Notes: generated from the sequence alone by a model not told the origin. Shown: positions 1 to 12,409, counted from the first letter of the stretch. The stretch is DNA of 64,000 nt from Marchantia polymorpha subsp. ruderalis (GCA_037833965.1 AP031353.1:6512501-6576500), one strand, 5' to 3'. A program made the numbers and translations.

Positions 1-1789
1 GTACATGGATAACAATAAGACACCTGTCTCTCTCAATTCTTTTCAATTGATAATCGAATAGCATGCTTTAGCTCTTTGGAAGATGTATATGAGTGAACCT
101 GCCTTGTTTGTATTCACTACTCTCATTGAGGGCGGCGACCGAAGGAAACATGATAAGTGTGATAAACAGCAGGGAGCAGAGAAAGACTCTCATATTCCAA
201 TGTTCACTAAAAGACTCTCTTGTACCTCGATATCCACAAAAGGTTGGTGTGGATTGTGACTTGTGAATTGCCATAGACGTTTATTCCAAAGGCTACAGTG
301 ACCTGCATCCACTAAAACAGTGTTGTGAGGAACATATCGAACTTGGTGACTTTAGACAGGTGTGTGAGAACGCAGTTGTGTCTACTAAATTGTTGAGGTT
401 CAACCTCAAACTTATTATTACTGGCATCAGAATTGGAATGATATGCATTGAATTGAATGAACATGTAAGTTATCCATCGTCCAGATAAGGGAGAATTTAT
501 TTAAGAGAGGTTTAGTCAGGGAGGGGAAGATTATGTGCACTCATGAAACCACCACATTTAATATTCATGTGAAACTAGTAAAAGGTATATGATGATAACC
601 TTACCTTTTCAAATCAAGTATATATATTCCCTATTTGAGTTGTTACTCAGTGAGGTATTCATTGTCATGCGTCATACAAATTTCTACGGTATCAAAGAGG
701 TCATTACTCCAAAGATCCTTGTGATATGAAAGCTTTCCTCCATTCACCGATCATTCAAGAAGATGATAATAATCTCTATTGTTATAAATTTATGCATAGA
801 AAAATAACTTATCACTTTTACAATATTATTTTGGTCTTGAACCAACTACAAATCTATCACAATCCCAATTGCAAGACATATAAGATTATCTCAAACATTG
901 TTTGCATAATTTTATAATAGTATTGCAAAATAGTATTTTCAACTAAACAATAGGTTGGTTCAATTTTTTAAAAATGGATTGAAATTTCATCAATTTGATA
1001 CTTGTTGCATTTCAAGCAAAAATGAATGATGGATAAAAAAATAATTTTGAATGGAGAACAACAATTTTTTAGTGCTTTTGTATCACATTTATATTTGAGA
1101 AATGATTGTTTGGACAAATGGATTAAATTATGTTATAATGATGTTGTTATAATTTAATTTATTGTGGAAATCAAACAGCCTTAATGCATGGTCACATCAA
1201 GATACATGAACTGCATTTTACTAGAGCATGAATGGATTCACTAGAATATGTCATATCTTAAAAAACTTGGAACATTCCAACGAATTTCTTATGGAGTAAG
1301 TAAGAAAGGAGTGAAAATATATCAGTTCATGTCATACATCTTATATAGAATGATTTTAAGTAGTAAAATTTTAATTTATTACAATTATATCAATTTATAT
1401 ACAGGTCTTTTTATACATCTTAACGATATAGATGCTGGCAATTACAAATTGAAAAGAAAAACAAAATATTCAATTGATAAAAATAGTGACATAGAGTTAA
1501 TATATTTCATCATTAAGATGCAAGGCTGTATGTACACAACGGATCTTCATGTCCCATACTTGAAAAGAATATGGTTGTCACTTAATCCAAAATTTCATTA
1601 AAGATATAATAATATTCGTCTTTAAAGACATGAAAGAATGATAAACAGATTAACAATCACTATCAGATTATTACAAATGAATTTGGAAAAGACGCCATCT
1701 TTGTACTATGTATATTGTGATACATGTACGATAAATGAAAGTTTCGGGAAATCGCTCGAGCAAATACGTTTTTGGTAATCGTATCAACT
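1..1789. other. AT-rich intergenic DNA, no gene recognised
   Basis: Both strands were read. Only short open frames occur, none with a recognisable domain, signal peptide or splice-supported continuation. The stretch is AT-rich with simple A/T runs and looks like ordinary intergenic sequence. Confidence 0.6.
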
Positions 1790-2560
1790 TGACGTCGATG
1801 TGACATTTCATGAGTATAATTAAACGGGGAACAGGCTCGGAAAAATTCTTCGAACTCAAGGTACGAGGGAGTGTTTGGCCGGATGCTGGAGTGGTTACTG
1901 CAGGTCGACGCGCCTTACCGCGTCGGGCATCGTGGTGCGGCAATGTGTGGCATCGGAGCCCACCGCGCAGTCGTACGCCGGCCGGTTGGTGGGGCCGAGC
2001 GGTCACTCGCCAGAGGCGCAACGTCACATGACCAACGTTCGCAATCGGCGCTGAGTCCGTTGAAAGCCGACAGTTGTCTCCGACGTGGACACCGGGTCGA
2101 TTGACTTGCCACTTCGGACGCTGACAGCGCATGCCGCTCCAGACAGGCATCATGATTATGGCACCTTGGGTTCGTGCGCTGCCTGCCTGCCTGCCTGCCT
2201 GTCTCCGTCCATCCGTCCGTCCGTCCGTCCGTCCATTATCCGTATGCCGCACTACCGTCCAGTGACACTGACGCTGGACCAATCCGTCGGCCGATGCGTC
2301 GCCGCACGTCCGTCGCTGCAGGGCCCGAAGGACATGCGAATGCCGTGTTCGCGTCACTTCTACCAACCGCCATTGAAGTCGAGGCTCGGCTCACACTGCG
2401 GAACCTTCGTTGCCACTGGCTTTTTGGCTGTGTTCGCAGCACGTACTTCCTTGCGGGAAAAGCTCCACTTTGTCGACCATGGTCGCCTCGCTTCGACTCC
2501 TTCTAACGATTCTCGGATCGTTGGATATAAATAGCCATTTTCTCTTTTTTTGGTAGTGTG
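1790..2560. promoter_or_regulatory. Orphan GC-rich, CpG-rich island with a TATA box
   Basis: GC content rises abruptly compared with the AT-rich flanks. The block carries CCTG and CCGT tetranucleotide tracts and ends with a good plus-strand TATA motif (TATAAATAG at 2526-2534). In this window similar GC-rich blocks sit immediately upstream of real genes (RNF10-like, TMN, katanin), so this may be a promoter or first exon of an unrecognised transcript. I could not find a convincing protein downstream (2560-3900), and long frames inside the island look like by-products of high GC. A non-coding transcript or promoter remnant is possible. Confidence 0.3.
2180..2234. repeat. Tetranucleotide tracts (GCCT)n and (CCGT)n
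   Basis: About five GCCT units at 2180-2200 are followed by an interrupted CCGT tract to 2234. It is the same kind of tract, in reverse-complement sense, as the GGAT/GGAC array upstream of the TMN gene at 45837-45894. Confidence 0.8.
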
Positions 2561-3966
2561 TACACAACTTTCCAGGATCATTTGGTTCTCCAAAATTGAA
2601 TTGATTCGGAGATTTGAAGGTACTGACTGATAGTTTCCAACGGAACTTTCGAAATCGCTACATTCTCCAGAAGTATGTTTGTCTTTTCGCCTACTATCTG
2701 CAAGTGTGTGCAAGTTTTCTTCCTCTAACGAATGTTAACTATGTGCACATTTATCAACATTGTTCTGTTTATCGATCAATTGAGTGACAAGAGTAATTTT
2801 ATCATGATTACGAATTTAATCCGCACAGGTTTTTCCACCTTCACATCATTGTCATTTTTCTCTCTCTACTTTTGACGTTTATCTGTTTTATTCAGCTATG
2901 TTAAAAAAAAAAGATCAGAAAAATTGACAGTCTAGATGAATTTCTCATTGTAAAATATCGTTACTCTCATCAAAGGTACTGCCTCTTCGAAAGTTTTCAT
3001 TGCGGCTGAGATCCGGCGAATATTAAGTTTTGGGTACATTAACGACTTCGATCATTTCCATTTTCGGGAAAAATTCTCAATTCAACTCATGTGAAAAACG
3101 GATATAATTGAGAGTCATCTACTTGTTTATAATTAATATTCCCAAATACCATGTGGATGTGGACGCCAAATTACTCGACATTTCCAAGCAGCGTTTGATG
3201 GCACATGATCACCTCCTCTCATCAGAAGGATGATAACCGTTGACATACATTAGAAATTCAAAAGGTGCGAAAAACTGAGAGTGGCATGTAGTCACACTCT
3301 TCAGTGAAGATTCAAAAGGTGCGAAAACTGAGTGACATGTAACCACATTATTTATTAAAAACATAATCTCGGACTAAGAGCTCCACAACAACTCCATGAA
3401 CCGTGCCTACTTCTCTCCAGGTCCAGGATGAACGAAACCATCCGGCGGAGCATCACGTAACATAACTAAATTTTACACTGAAGAGGCACTAACCTAACAA
3501 TCATGGTTGGTTTGAGTATAGCTGCTGCTGTGATGGCCAGCTTCACATCGACAAAAAAGGCTACTGACGATGTGCAAGCGTGCAACACTCACAAAAGAAT
3601 TGGTTGAAATACACTGGGTAAGGTGTACTCAAATAATAGTCTGTATGTCTCTTCTACGAACCATCTAGAGGTAATAGCAGCGCACTTGCTAATCACTACA
3701 AGATTGTCTACAAACGCTTCCAAAGAATTTCTATCAAGACCTGCCTGATCAAACAGCTGCAAGAGAGGAACCGAGCTCATATCCAGCGGCCAATCCCCTC
3801 CTCTCACTCTCGTGTCTCTCTACACCTGGCCCATTTACACACAAAAGAAAGACCACAGCTTCCCCCCTACACGACAGTCTTGCACACTGACTGTCAAACC
3901 GAAGTAAGAATTTCTTCGGACACTCACCAGAGATCAAGCAGGTCAACGAGAAGAACCAGTTTAGAT
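2561..3966. other. Intergenic, no gene recognised; includes phytocyanin 3' flank
   Basis: No coding region could be supported. The stretch contains a poly-A run near 2905, the imperfect direct repeat at 3256-3351, and, next to 3966, the probable 3' untranslated region of the minus-strand phytocyanin gene. Confidence 0.5.
3256..3351. repeat. Imperfect direct repeat, two copies about 54 bp apart
   Basis: Copies begin at 3256 and 3310 with the shared core ATTCAAAAGGTGCGAAAA and then diverge (ACTGAGAGTGGCATGTAGTC against ACTGAGTGACATGTAACC). This looks like a local tandem duplication that has since decayed. Confidence 0.7.
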
Positions 3967-5342
3967 TTACATGACGAGAGCAACAGCGGCTGCCAGGGTC
4001 ACGATCGCAGCTGCACTGATTTGGAGACCGAAGGCGCTTGAGGGAGAATCAGCTGGTGGCTCGCTGGGCTCGTCGGCGACGGGGAAGAAGGGGGCTGGGG
4101 GAGCCATGGTGGGTGACACCTCGGGGGTCATGGGAACGGGGGCAACGACAGGCGCCACGACGGGAGCCACGACCGGGGCCACGACGGGGGCAACGGTGGG
4201 GGGAACGCCGGGGGGAGAGGCGACGGGGGCAACGACGGGGGCAAGGACTGGGGCAGAGCCGGGGACAGCGACGGGGGCCAACACCGGGGCAACGACGGGG
4301 GCAAGGACTGGGGCAGAGCCGGGGACAGCGACGGGGGCCAACACCGGGGCAACGACGGGGGCAAGAGTCGGGGCAGCGCCGGGAACGGCGACGGGGGCCA
4401 ACACGGGGGCGACGACGGGAGCGACGGTGGGAGGCACGCCGGGTGGGGAGGCGACGGGGGCAACGACGGGGGCAACGGTGGGCGCGGCTGTCACCTGCAG
4501 GTTCATCTTCATGTTGCCGGTGCAGTGGCCGGGCAGGCTGCAGATGTAGCCATGGTACCCGGCGGTGGTGAGCGTGACGACGGCATTGGCCTGAGTCCAG
4601 TGCTGGATCGGGGTGGCAATGCTGCAGCTCGTCACATCAGCTTGGCTCACTTCCATCACATCGTGCGTGCCGTCGAGGTACGGGAACACTGCGCTCCACA
4701 AGCAGAATGCAACCGATTTGGTCAAAACCAGAGCAAATTGCAAGCACCATATCCTCAACAGAACATAACATTGCTGAAAGCCACGAGGGATCAAATCTAA
4801 TCTCGACGAATGCAACCCTCAGTCTCTCTGCGCCAATGGAATGTCGACTACGCTTCACAGCAGCGAGACCAATGCTCAGTCTTCAGTCTACTATTCATGC
4901 TAAGAAAGCATTGTCTCTACGGCATTGGTTCCCAAGCCGGCGTCGAGAATTCAATCTACGCTCGACGAAGCCCAGCTGACGTGAGGACTACTGGAACGGA
5001 GAGTGAAGTCTACAAAATTGCAGCAGTGAAGAAGAGCTGAAGAGAATGGTTTAAGAATTGTATCCACAGCGCAATGACTGAATAGAGGAAGACGCAGACA
5101 GATGGACGAGCAGATGAGATAAGATGCGAAACGACGACAGTGGAATAGTGGGGGAGAGTGGACTTACGAAGCTCGTCGCCGACGACGAATGTCTGCTGCT
5201 GAGCCCACTCGTCGTAGAATGTGGGCGAGGCGGCGAATGTCCAGCCCTGAGCGCCTCCCACAGTGTAAGTGGCAGCGGAGGCGCTCTGCAGGAGCCCTGC
5301 GATGAGCATGACAGCCAGCATGGAGGTTCGTCCGGCCGCCAT
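3967..5342 (-). CDS. Phytocyanin (uclacyanin-like blue copper protein) with AGP-like tail and GPI signal
   Basis: Two exons are joined: 5342-5168 and 4688-3967 (GT-AG intron of 479 nt), giving 298 residues from ATG 5342 to TAA 3967. Residues 1 to about 24 are a signal peptide. The cupredoxin domain follows, opening with TYTVGGAQGW and continuing through GTHDV and YICSLPGHC. The expected type-1 copper ligands are all present: His67, Cys108, His113 and Met118. Cys80 and Cys114 can form the family disulfide. An extracellular Pro/Ala/Val/Thr-rich stretch of roughly 125 residues built on APVVAPV units suggests hydroxyproline arabinogalactan glycosylation. The C-terminus is a short hydrophobic GPI-attachment-type tail ending AAAVALVM. 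The likely role is an electron-transfer or structural copper protein at the plasma membrane or cell wall; the exact function of such proteins is unknown. A methionine axial ligand favours uclacyanin over stellacyanin. Confidence 0.9.
4231..4410. repeat. Three 60-bp tandem repeats inside the phytocyanin tail
   Basis: The copies at 4231-4290 and 4291-4350 are identical and the third (4351-4410) is slightly diverged. Each encodes 20 residues of the APVVAPVLAPVAVPG type on the minus strand. The unit is G-rich on the plus strand and leaves all frames open, which explains the long spurious frames overlapping here. Confidence 0.95.
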
Positions 5343-5577
5343 TGCGAATCCTTGCACTGTCCTCTGCCCTGGCTGCGGCCGCAACAACAACAACTACAGT
5401 GGAGAAAATCTAATCCTCCCACTCCCAACGCCTCAGCTCTCTCTCTCTTACTCTCTCTCTCTCCCTCGCTCGAAGGAGACGATCGTGAGAGCGCGTGTGT
5501 CTGCTGTGCCTGCTGCTGCGCCTGTGCGAGAGAATGTGGGTGAGGACGAAGAGTGTGGGGTCGATGGATGCTCAGAG

Positions 5578-5588
5578 TTTTATATATA
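5578..5588 (-). promoter_or_regulatory. TATA box of the phytocyanin gene
   Basis: Reading the minus strand, TATATATAAAA lies about 235 nt upstream of the phytocyanin ATG. Transcription would start near 5550 and give a leader of about 200 nt, rich in GA (CT tracts on the plus strand at 5440-5475). Position and sequence fit a plant core promoter. Confidence 0.6.
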
Positions 5589-6285
5589 CCGCAGCGGGTT
5601 GTGCGAAAGTGCGACTGATTCCATGAACGGATCGCTGCGACCTACTTATAAAGGCAGCAGACGCGAGAGAGCCCGCGAGGTCTAACGAGGATTGACGACA
5701 GGCTGCGGCAGTCGTCGCCCATGTTTCGCCCCAGCTCCCGTCCAATGGCCTCGTGGACGCTCGGCACACTTCTCGCTCTGCTCTCGCTCTCGCTCTCTCT
5801 CTCTCACTCTGTCTCTGTCCTGTGGGCCCCGCCGCCTTGCCCCCCTTCCCTCACCTTCTCTAGCCGTTGCTCGCTCGCTATTTTTGCCGTCACCATCCCA
5901 AGTTCCCCCCCTTACCCCCACCTTAACCCCACCCCCCATCCAGTAGCCCCCACGAAGGTACCGGCTCGCTCGTTCTCACAACTCTCTCCCTCGGAGTGAA
6001 AACGCTGCAAGCAAACAAACAAAGCTCATTACTGTACTTCCGGGGGCTAGCAGTAAACTACAGCACTGGAATTTATTAGTGGGCGGTGACATTAGCTTTG
6101 ACTTGGCTTCGCGAGGGGAGTACTCTTTTGGTTGTGTGGAATCCGAATCGTGTGTTATTTTGGTTCTTTCCAGTTCGTTGGAAGGAAGTGAAGTGACCCA
6201 TCCGTCCAAGAAGCGTTAGCTTGGCATGGCTGGGAGATGGTGCTGTATTCCATTTTGTCTGCGAGGGGAGTGTACTGGAGAAGGA

Positions 6286-6308
6286 GGGGGGGGGGGGGGG
6301 GGGGGGGG
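6286..6308. repeat. Homopolymer run of 23 G
   Basis: An uninterrupted G tract. The true length may differ because such runs are error-prone in sequencing. Confidence 0.9.
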
Positions 6309-7520
6309 CTATCATTTATTAGGATGATGCAGGTCTCACCGTTGGTGGAACCAGAAAGTCAACCGACTCTGGATTTGCTGCTTTTCATCCAAGTCTGCTT
6401 CTAGAGGGAGGTGGAGGCTTGGCTGTCCTCTCGCACACTGGTCATATTCGCACTCAATGAATGGACGGGACTGGGGCGAGATGGCGAGATGGTTCTTTAA
6501 AGTGATGCATCAACAGCTGGCTGTCCGAGTTGATGGACTTCCCATCTTTGATCAGACTGAGCGAGTGACTGAGTGACTGAGGGACTGAGGGACTGACTCG
6601 AGTCGAATGATCAGTAGCAGCTGGCCAGTGCTGCTCCGGAAAGTGGAGGCTCGAACGCTTCTGTAACTTCCACTTCTTCTCGGAGCAGGGCGGCCGCAGG
6701 GCAGAGGACAGGGTGCCAAGATCTTTGCAAATTGGACCACTCCGGACACAAATAATATTACTGACCCTCTGACTGACGTGACGGCTGTAGCAGCCACAGC
6801 AGCATGAGACCCAAAAGATCTGTTCGTCTACTGCTCAATCAGCAGCAGCTTCGAAAAGCCTCTGCCCAGCTCCACTCTCCAACAACAGCAGCGAGCGAGC
6901 GTACTGATTGACAGGAGGCGAAGGAATTCGTCGTCGGAGTGCAGCGATTTCCTGGAATTGGTCATCGCCGAGTGAGGAGGACCAGATTAGGACGTGGGTT
7001 GTCGGGCTCGATGGCAGCCGGCGGCCAATACTAACTCAACTCAACTCAAGCTAACTGCAGTTCATTGACAGAGAGACTTGAGTCGCAAGGTTCAGAGCAG
7101 CAAGGAATGTGGATTCAAAGAGGGAGGATCGGGCGAGCACCAATTAAATGGGTGGAATCCACTTTAGCAAGGCGAACAACTGCAGCACCTGAATTTCTGA
7201 GCGCCCGATCTGACACCAGGCTTGGCAGTGAAGCAAACGATGCTGCCCGCCTTAAATAAGCAGGCCCTCCTCCAGATTTAGCGCCGCTGCTGATAACTGC
7301 CGTCGCTCACTGGCCACCGAGAATGCGAACGCGCATTTGCTCCGCGTCGATGTAGCCGAGCCCCCTTCGCTTGCCCTTCCCCCCTCCTTCTCCTTACCCC
7401 TTCCCCTCCCGCCAAGCTCGCCGCTGCCATTTTCTCGTCGCCGCGAGCTCGGAAACTTCCGGCTTTTGACCCGTTCCACTCCAAAGTCAGCGCTTCTTTC
7501 TCGCTCCTCGACGACTCGAG

Positions 7521-7548
7521 CCCCAGCCCCAACCCCAACCCCAACCCC
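7521..7548 (-). repeat. CCCCAA array (GGGGTT on the minus strand), G-quadruplex capable
   Basis: Five C4 runs separated by AG or AA. The minus strand reads GGGGTT units and meets the simple G-quadruplex rule with 2-nt loops. It resembles ciliate telomere units but is far too short and interstitial to be a telomere. Confidence 0.85.
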
Positions 7549-8964
7549 TCGACCCCGCTCGACTCCCTCTTGTACTGTACCGTTCATGCTGTAAATAATA
7601 CCGTAGATGTGTTCCGTCATCCATGCATCCATCCGTACGCCTTCGTACCGGTGGTAAAGTCCTCGACTGGCAGATGTTCCGCACCAGATTCTCGGGCTTG
7701 CAGGATCTCTCCCCCCCCTCTCTCTCTCTCTCTCTCTTTAGCCCCTTTTCTGCCCTTCGGTCGCTCATTGGACCTCGGTTTCGAAAATCTCTGCCCCTTT
7801 GTCGACGTAGACCTCGAGCCTCGAGGCGCGAGAGAGAAAGCAAAGGGGGAGGGCAAGACCCATCGAGTCGTGCACAGATGATGGGGGCTACGCCGGCACG
7901 ATCACTACTTTGGGTAATATATGTCATTCTCCATCCGATACGAGGACAATGAAATAGACTTGTCTAAGCAATGCCGGAATATCATAATATTCCCCACCAA
8001 ACATGAATGCATCACCAATTAATTGCTCTCTAGATCGATGTACATCTTCTCATTTTAATAAGGTACATTATACACGAAACATACACATCACATACACTCG
8101 TACATATGGAGTCCGATATCGCATTCTCATCATTGTGTCCATAGTTCCACAGGACTTTTATGTTAGCAGAAGAAATGATAGATTTTCTCCCATGGCTTAA
8201 CCTGCCCCTGCGTGGAAAGATTGACTTCATCCCTATCAAGGTTTCAAATAGATCCATACACTTGGATTGTCTTGGAAGTTGCCATTCCAATCAATGTACA
8301 TCTAAGAAGATCTAGAATCAACCACTTAATAAAACTGAAAACACAACTTTCTTTTTAGTACCTTGATCTTCCAAACCTAGAGTACATCTCGTCTGCAACC
8401 CACACATGGTTTAGGATTTACGTTAGTTTCATGAGAGATATACATACTCTTGTGTCAAAATAAATATCTCGTGGCTAATAACATCATGTGTAGTTATATT
8501 CTATATTTCAAATGCACAACAATCCATGTGTATGTTTCATCTATCATACAAGCATCAAACACGTTCACTGGAGAATCTTCTGCATAGATCAAGTCAAGAC
8601 CCAATGTCAGGATTCAACTCTAGACTTTATACGACCTTGGAAGCTCTATCTGTATTTATGAGTAACCTGAAGTACAGTTTTCATGAAAGTGGAATTTTTT
8701 ACATTGAGATTTTTATTGGAATTAAATGAAAAAACAAAACATTAAGTTTAAATTTCTAATGATCCTTACAAATATAAAGATTTGGAAAAAATTAAAGAAA
8801 ATAATTATTTTATCCAGATTTATTGAAGAAAAAAATCATTTATATCAAATCAAAATTTGGATTACAATTTTCTCTGTATTTGCATCTAAAATTTTGTTTA
8901 GTGACCCATTGAATGATTTAAGTTTTCAAAAGATTCAAATAATTATGAAAATTTTGGGGGTTTT

Positions 8965-9017
8965 ATGATGATCAATATTAATAGTCAAAGCTTTGACTAA
9001 TAAATATTGATCATCAT
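8965..9017. repeat. Nested inverted repeat (53 nt hairpin)
   Basis: The outer arms ATGATGATCAATATT (8965-8979) and AATATTGATCATCAT (9003-9017) are perfect reverse complements. The centre contains a second perfect palindrome, AGTCAAAGCTTTGACT (8983-8998). The two palindromes share nearly the same axis, so the whole folds into one long hairpin interrupted by a small unequal bulge. Confidence 0.9.
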
Positions 9018-11976
9018 TGTTTCATATGAAATTATGATCATTTTAAAGAAATCAAGTCAAAAAGTTACGTAGTTGATATACATAGAATTGTTATAGATAG
9101 ACATTTATTATCATTAATTGAAACTCTAAATTCTTTCCTGCTTTATTACTCTAATATAGCGCTAGATATCTTGTTCAACTTACTGAAATTAATTAAAAGT
9201 TTTGCTGAATCTAAAGAGAATTACACCTAATGTTACACCTAGAGATACTTATTGTTGTTTTTTTCCATACAGATGTATAATTACAAAGTTAGTTGTTTGG
9301 CAATAAATCTCATAATTACAGAATGTTCATATTTTTGTTAAAACTAAGATTAACAATTTTTGTTATCTTTGATAAATAATTTCCATTTTGTTAAATTCAA
9401 CTTTACGTTATTATTTTAAAAAGAAAATTATGGAAACTTCATCATTAGATGAGAAATGGGAATTAAAAAAATTTACAATCTTTACAACGTAATAGTAATT
9501 AAGATCATCATAAATAGATAGAATTATTCAAATTAATGTAAATAATTTTATTTTTATTTTTATTTTTATTTCACAAATACATCCTAAAATTAAAATTTTT
9601 ATTTAAAGTTTATATAAACACTCGTGCATTAAAAACACAGCTCCTCTAGAGTGTTATACACTCAAAACTGATATATGAAAACTAATATATTGAGAAAAAT
9701 TGAATATATAATGCAAATGTTATTTTTCTTTCATATGCCTATGATATATAAAACACTTGATATGAAAACTTATGTGATATTTTTATTTCAAATGAATAAC
9801 ATTTACATCATTCTACTTAAAATTATTGAGTTTGTAAAGAAAATAATAACCATGCACGGAATACACTTCGCTTGTTAGAACAAATGATATATTGATAAAA
9901 ATGAGGAAAAGTTGTGAAATAGAAACTTAAATTTATGGCTCTACATACAGATCCATAAAATTTTATGATTTGATAAATTACTCTTCTTTTTGCCAAATGT
10001 ATACTGTACCGAAAATTTAAGAAATACAATATAGTAACTCTTTGTTAAAATTAATTTCTAAACTTATACATAATTTCATACTTATATTTGAAGTTCACAT
10101 TTGAAAATTGTATATGCTAAGTTTTTAAAAATTGAGTAATTGAATGTTTAAAAAAGAGTAAATATATTTCTATTATATTTTTTGCTGATCTACAACATAA
10201 GATAAGACTTTAATTCGAGAGAATATCTTTTAGTTGGAATAGAACACAGTAGAAGTGAACTCAATTTGACCAATATTCATATCCCATATTGGAGATTAGA
10301 ATAGATTATGAACTAATATAAAATCAATTTTGTTTTCTAAAATTTTAAGAATTTTGCGAACAGAACTTTAGTAAATCAATAGATCTTCAGATTCAGAAAA
10401 TTACATGCATGGAAACTACAAATTATAATCTGAATTCGGCCAAGATTCATATCCCATATTCGAGACTCAAGTAAGTTGTACACTATGTCAAAATCGTTCT
10501 CAGTTAAAACCGATCTCAGGATTAGTTAATTGAACTTTAGTTCTAGAGAATAAAATATAACATGCACAATCACTCCTTGAACCTGTAACTATTTGAATGT
10601 ACAAAGCAGTTACATAAATCGTAGACTAGTGTGTTTATCACGAATATGTTAATACGTAAAATCAGTTTCTTATAATTGTGTTCACGACAATAGTTGTGTT
10701 AGGAGGAAGTCTGAATATAATGTTTAAAAAGTACTTTCCTGGACGAGTCGGAATACAGCAATGTATTTGTACAAATGCATATACAAATGCTAGGTGTTGC
10801 TGGACGTTCTATAGTGTTGCTAAGCAATCTGAAACCTCCAATTCATCAAGGGATCAACATTCAAAATTTCAAGGCTAATTCTATCTGAAGCAAGGTCAGT
10901 TCATTCGTGTACAAGTCAAGTCCACGTGGACTGTATATCAGTACATATGTAAATCTTCTATTTACGCCTTTGTTCTGTTAAGTTCAAATTAAAACAACTG
11001 AAAGTTTTTGTAAATTTACATTAAAAAATAACTTCTTTGGAATACTGCGTGACTGTTTGCAGTATCTAAAAAATACAGTACATAATTGTTATACACCGAA
11101 AGACTTGGCAATATAATCCCTCCACCGGCAATCGCGATGATATTTCTTCAAATGAACTGTAAAACATGGACTGTTCTATCGGGCAAATTTTAACATCTTG
11201 GATGCGATGCTCTTTGACACAAGTCTCACGTGTTTCGTCCACCTGGTGTGCTCCATATGTTTTACTTTCTTTTTTTCGTGTACGGTCTGGTCTGTTCACC
11301 GATCCAATAGACAACCTTTTCGAAACATCCCTCGGAAATGTGACACACACTCCGCGAAAGTCAAACACAAGTCAGCCGCACCAACCAGACATACTACGCT
11401 AGAAGTCAATGATATGAGATCAGAATCATCAACCTCCAAACAAGTTCTTCAGCTTAATATGATTTTGCCACACAAGACAGGCAACTGACGAAGGCAATTT
11501 CCACCAACAACAAACTGAGATCTCTACGAACTCGTAAGGGCGAGAGCAATCAGGTTTAAATCCTAGTTATTACTGAAACTATCGCGGACACTCATCGAAA
11601 GTGCTAATGACCTAATAGATTGATGAGTAATATGTACTTCCAGCCTTGAGAATCGTGGTGAACCAAATCGAGTATATTTAGAGAAACTTGGTCTGCAACT
11701 GGTACGGAGGACATCAATAGTGTCTGCGAGATTTTTTTGATAGGAACATGTACGGAACATACGGAACTCATATACGGAACAGAAAGGATAGCGGAATAAG
11801 AAAGCTTGCAGGTTACTGGATCATAAAAACCACAATCCATTCTAAACTATTAGCTTCTGACCCTTTATTAGGTGTAATTGTCCCAAAACTTCCCGCTAGA
11901 ATCAATCGACAACATCCAGAGGGTATGGCTTCAGTATGGAAACTACCTCAAGGAATTTCGGCGCATGCTCTCCTCC

Positions 11977-12019
11977 TTAAGAAGTTCTTGAGGGCATTTA
12001 AGAAGTTCTTCAAGGCATT
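11977..12019. repeat. 21-bp tandem duplication
   Basis: Two copies of TTAAGAAGTTCTTxxxGGCATT lie head to tail at 11977 and 11998 with a few substitutions between them. Confidence 0.75.
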
Positions 12020-12409
12020 TTTTGGGATAAATTACACTTCCTATTGAGTTTGCGAGATATGGAAGGGGAGACCGATATCTCCTGACGTCGCTACTGTGGT
12101 CACTGGAAAATGTTGGTTAGGTTAACTAACTAGCGACTCTGGTAAACTCTTAGGAAACGGTTACTCCAGATCTTCTTCATCACTGTAAGACCCAATCATA
12201 TCAAATACTGATTCTTGTCGCGAGAAAACTTTACATGAGATATTCATGACTTCTCGGTGGTGAATGATCAGGGCAGTGGGATCACACCCAGCTTACCCTA
12301 CCTTCTTATCAAAATTAATAACCATGTGGCTGAAAGATCATACAAACTCTTTAGAGAGAACTAAGGTTTCTGTGGCATATACATTTTATACTTGGAGCAG
12401 CCAACAAAT

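Larger units (their letters stand above)
5589..7900. other. GC-rich, CT-rich low-complexity intergenic region
   Basis: The stretch holds the upstream promoter region of the phytocyanin gene (CT repeats at 5775-5815), a 23-nt G run, degenerate GACTGAG repeats near 6558-6598, a CCCCAA array at 7521-7548 and a CT tract near 7720-7738. Many open frames exist on both strands but they follow the GC-rich low-complexity composition. None shows a domain. Confidence 0.5.
7901..12409. other. AT-rich intergenic DNA, no gene recognised
   Basis: Very AT-rich from about 8.6 to 10.6 kb. Short open frames (for example around 8.0-8.3, 11.1-11.5 and 11.7-12.05 kb) show no recognisable protein family or splice continuity. 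Notable structures are the inverted repeat at 8965-9017 and a 21-bp tandem duplication at 11977-12019. Confidence 0.55.

Noticed and set aside
1671-2366. A 231-codon minus-strand open frame in the first GC island
   Set aside because: Arg/Ser/Thr-rich low-complexity translation driven by tetranucleotide tracts, without domain, signal or splice support.
4038-4571. Long plus-strand and alternative minus-strand open frames over the phytocyanin tail
   Set aside because: They are by-products of the GC-rich 60-bp repeats. The spliced minus-strand frame alone gives a complete cupredoxin with copper ligands and a GPI signal.
5646-5654. Plus-strand TATAAAGG suggesting a divergent promoter opposite the phytocyanin gene
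   Set aside because: Nothing resembling a gene follows on the plus strand in the next 7 kb. A single TATA-like word is not enough.
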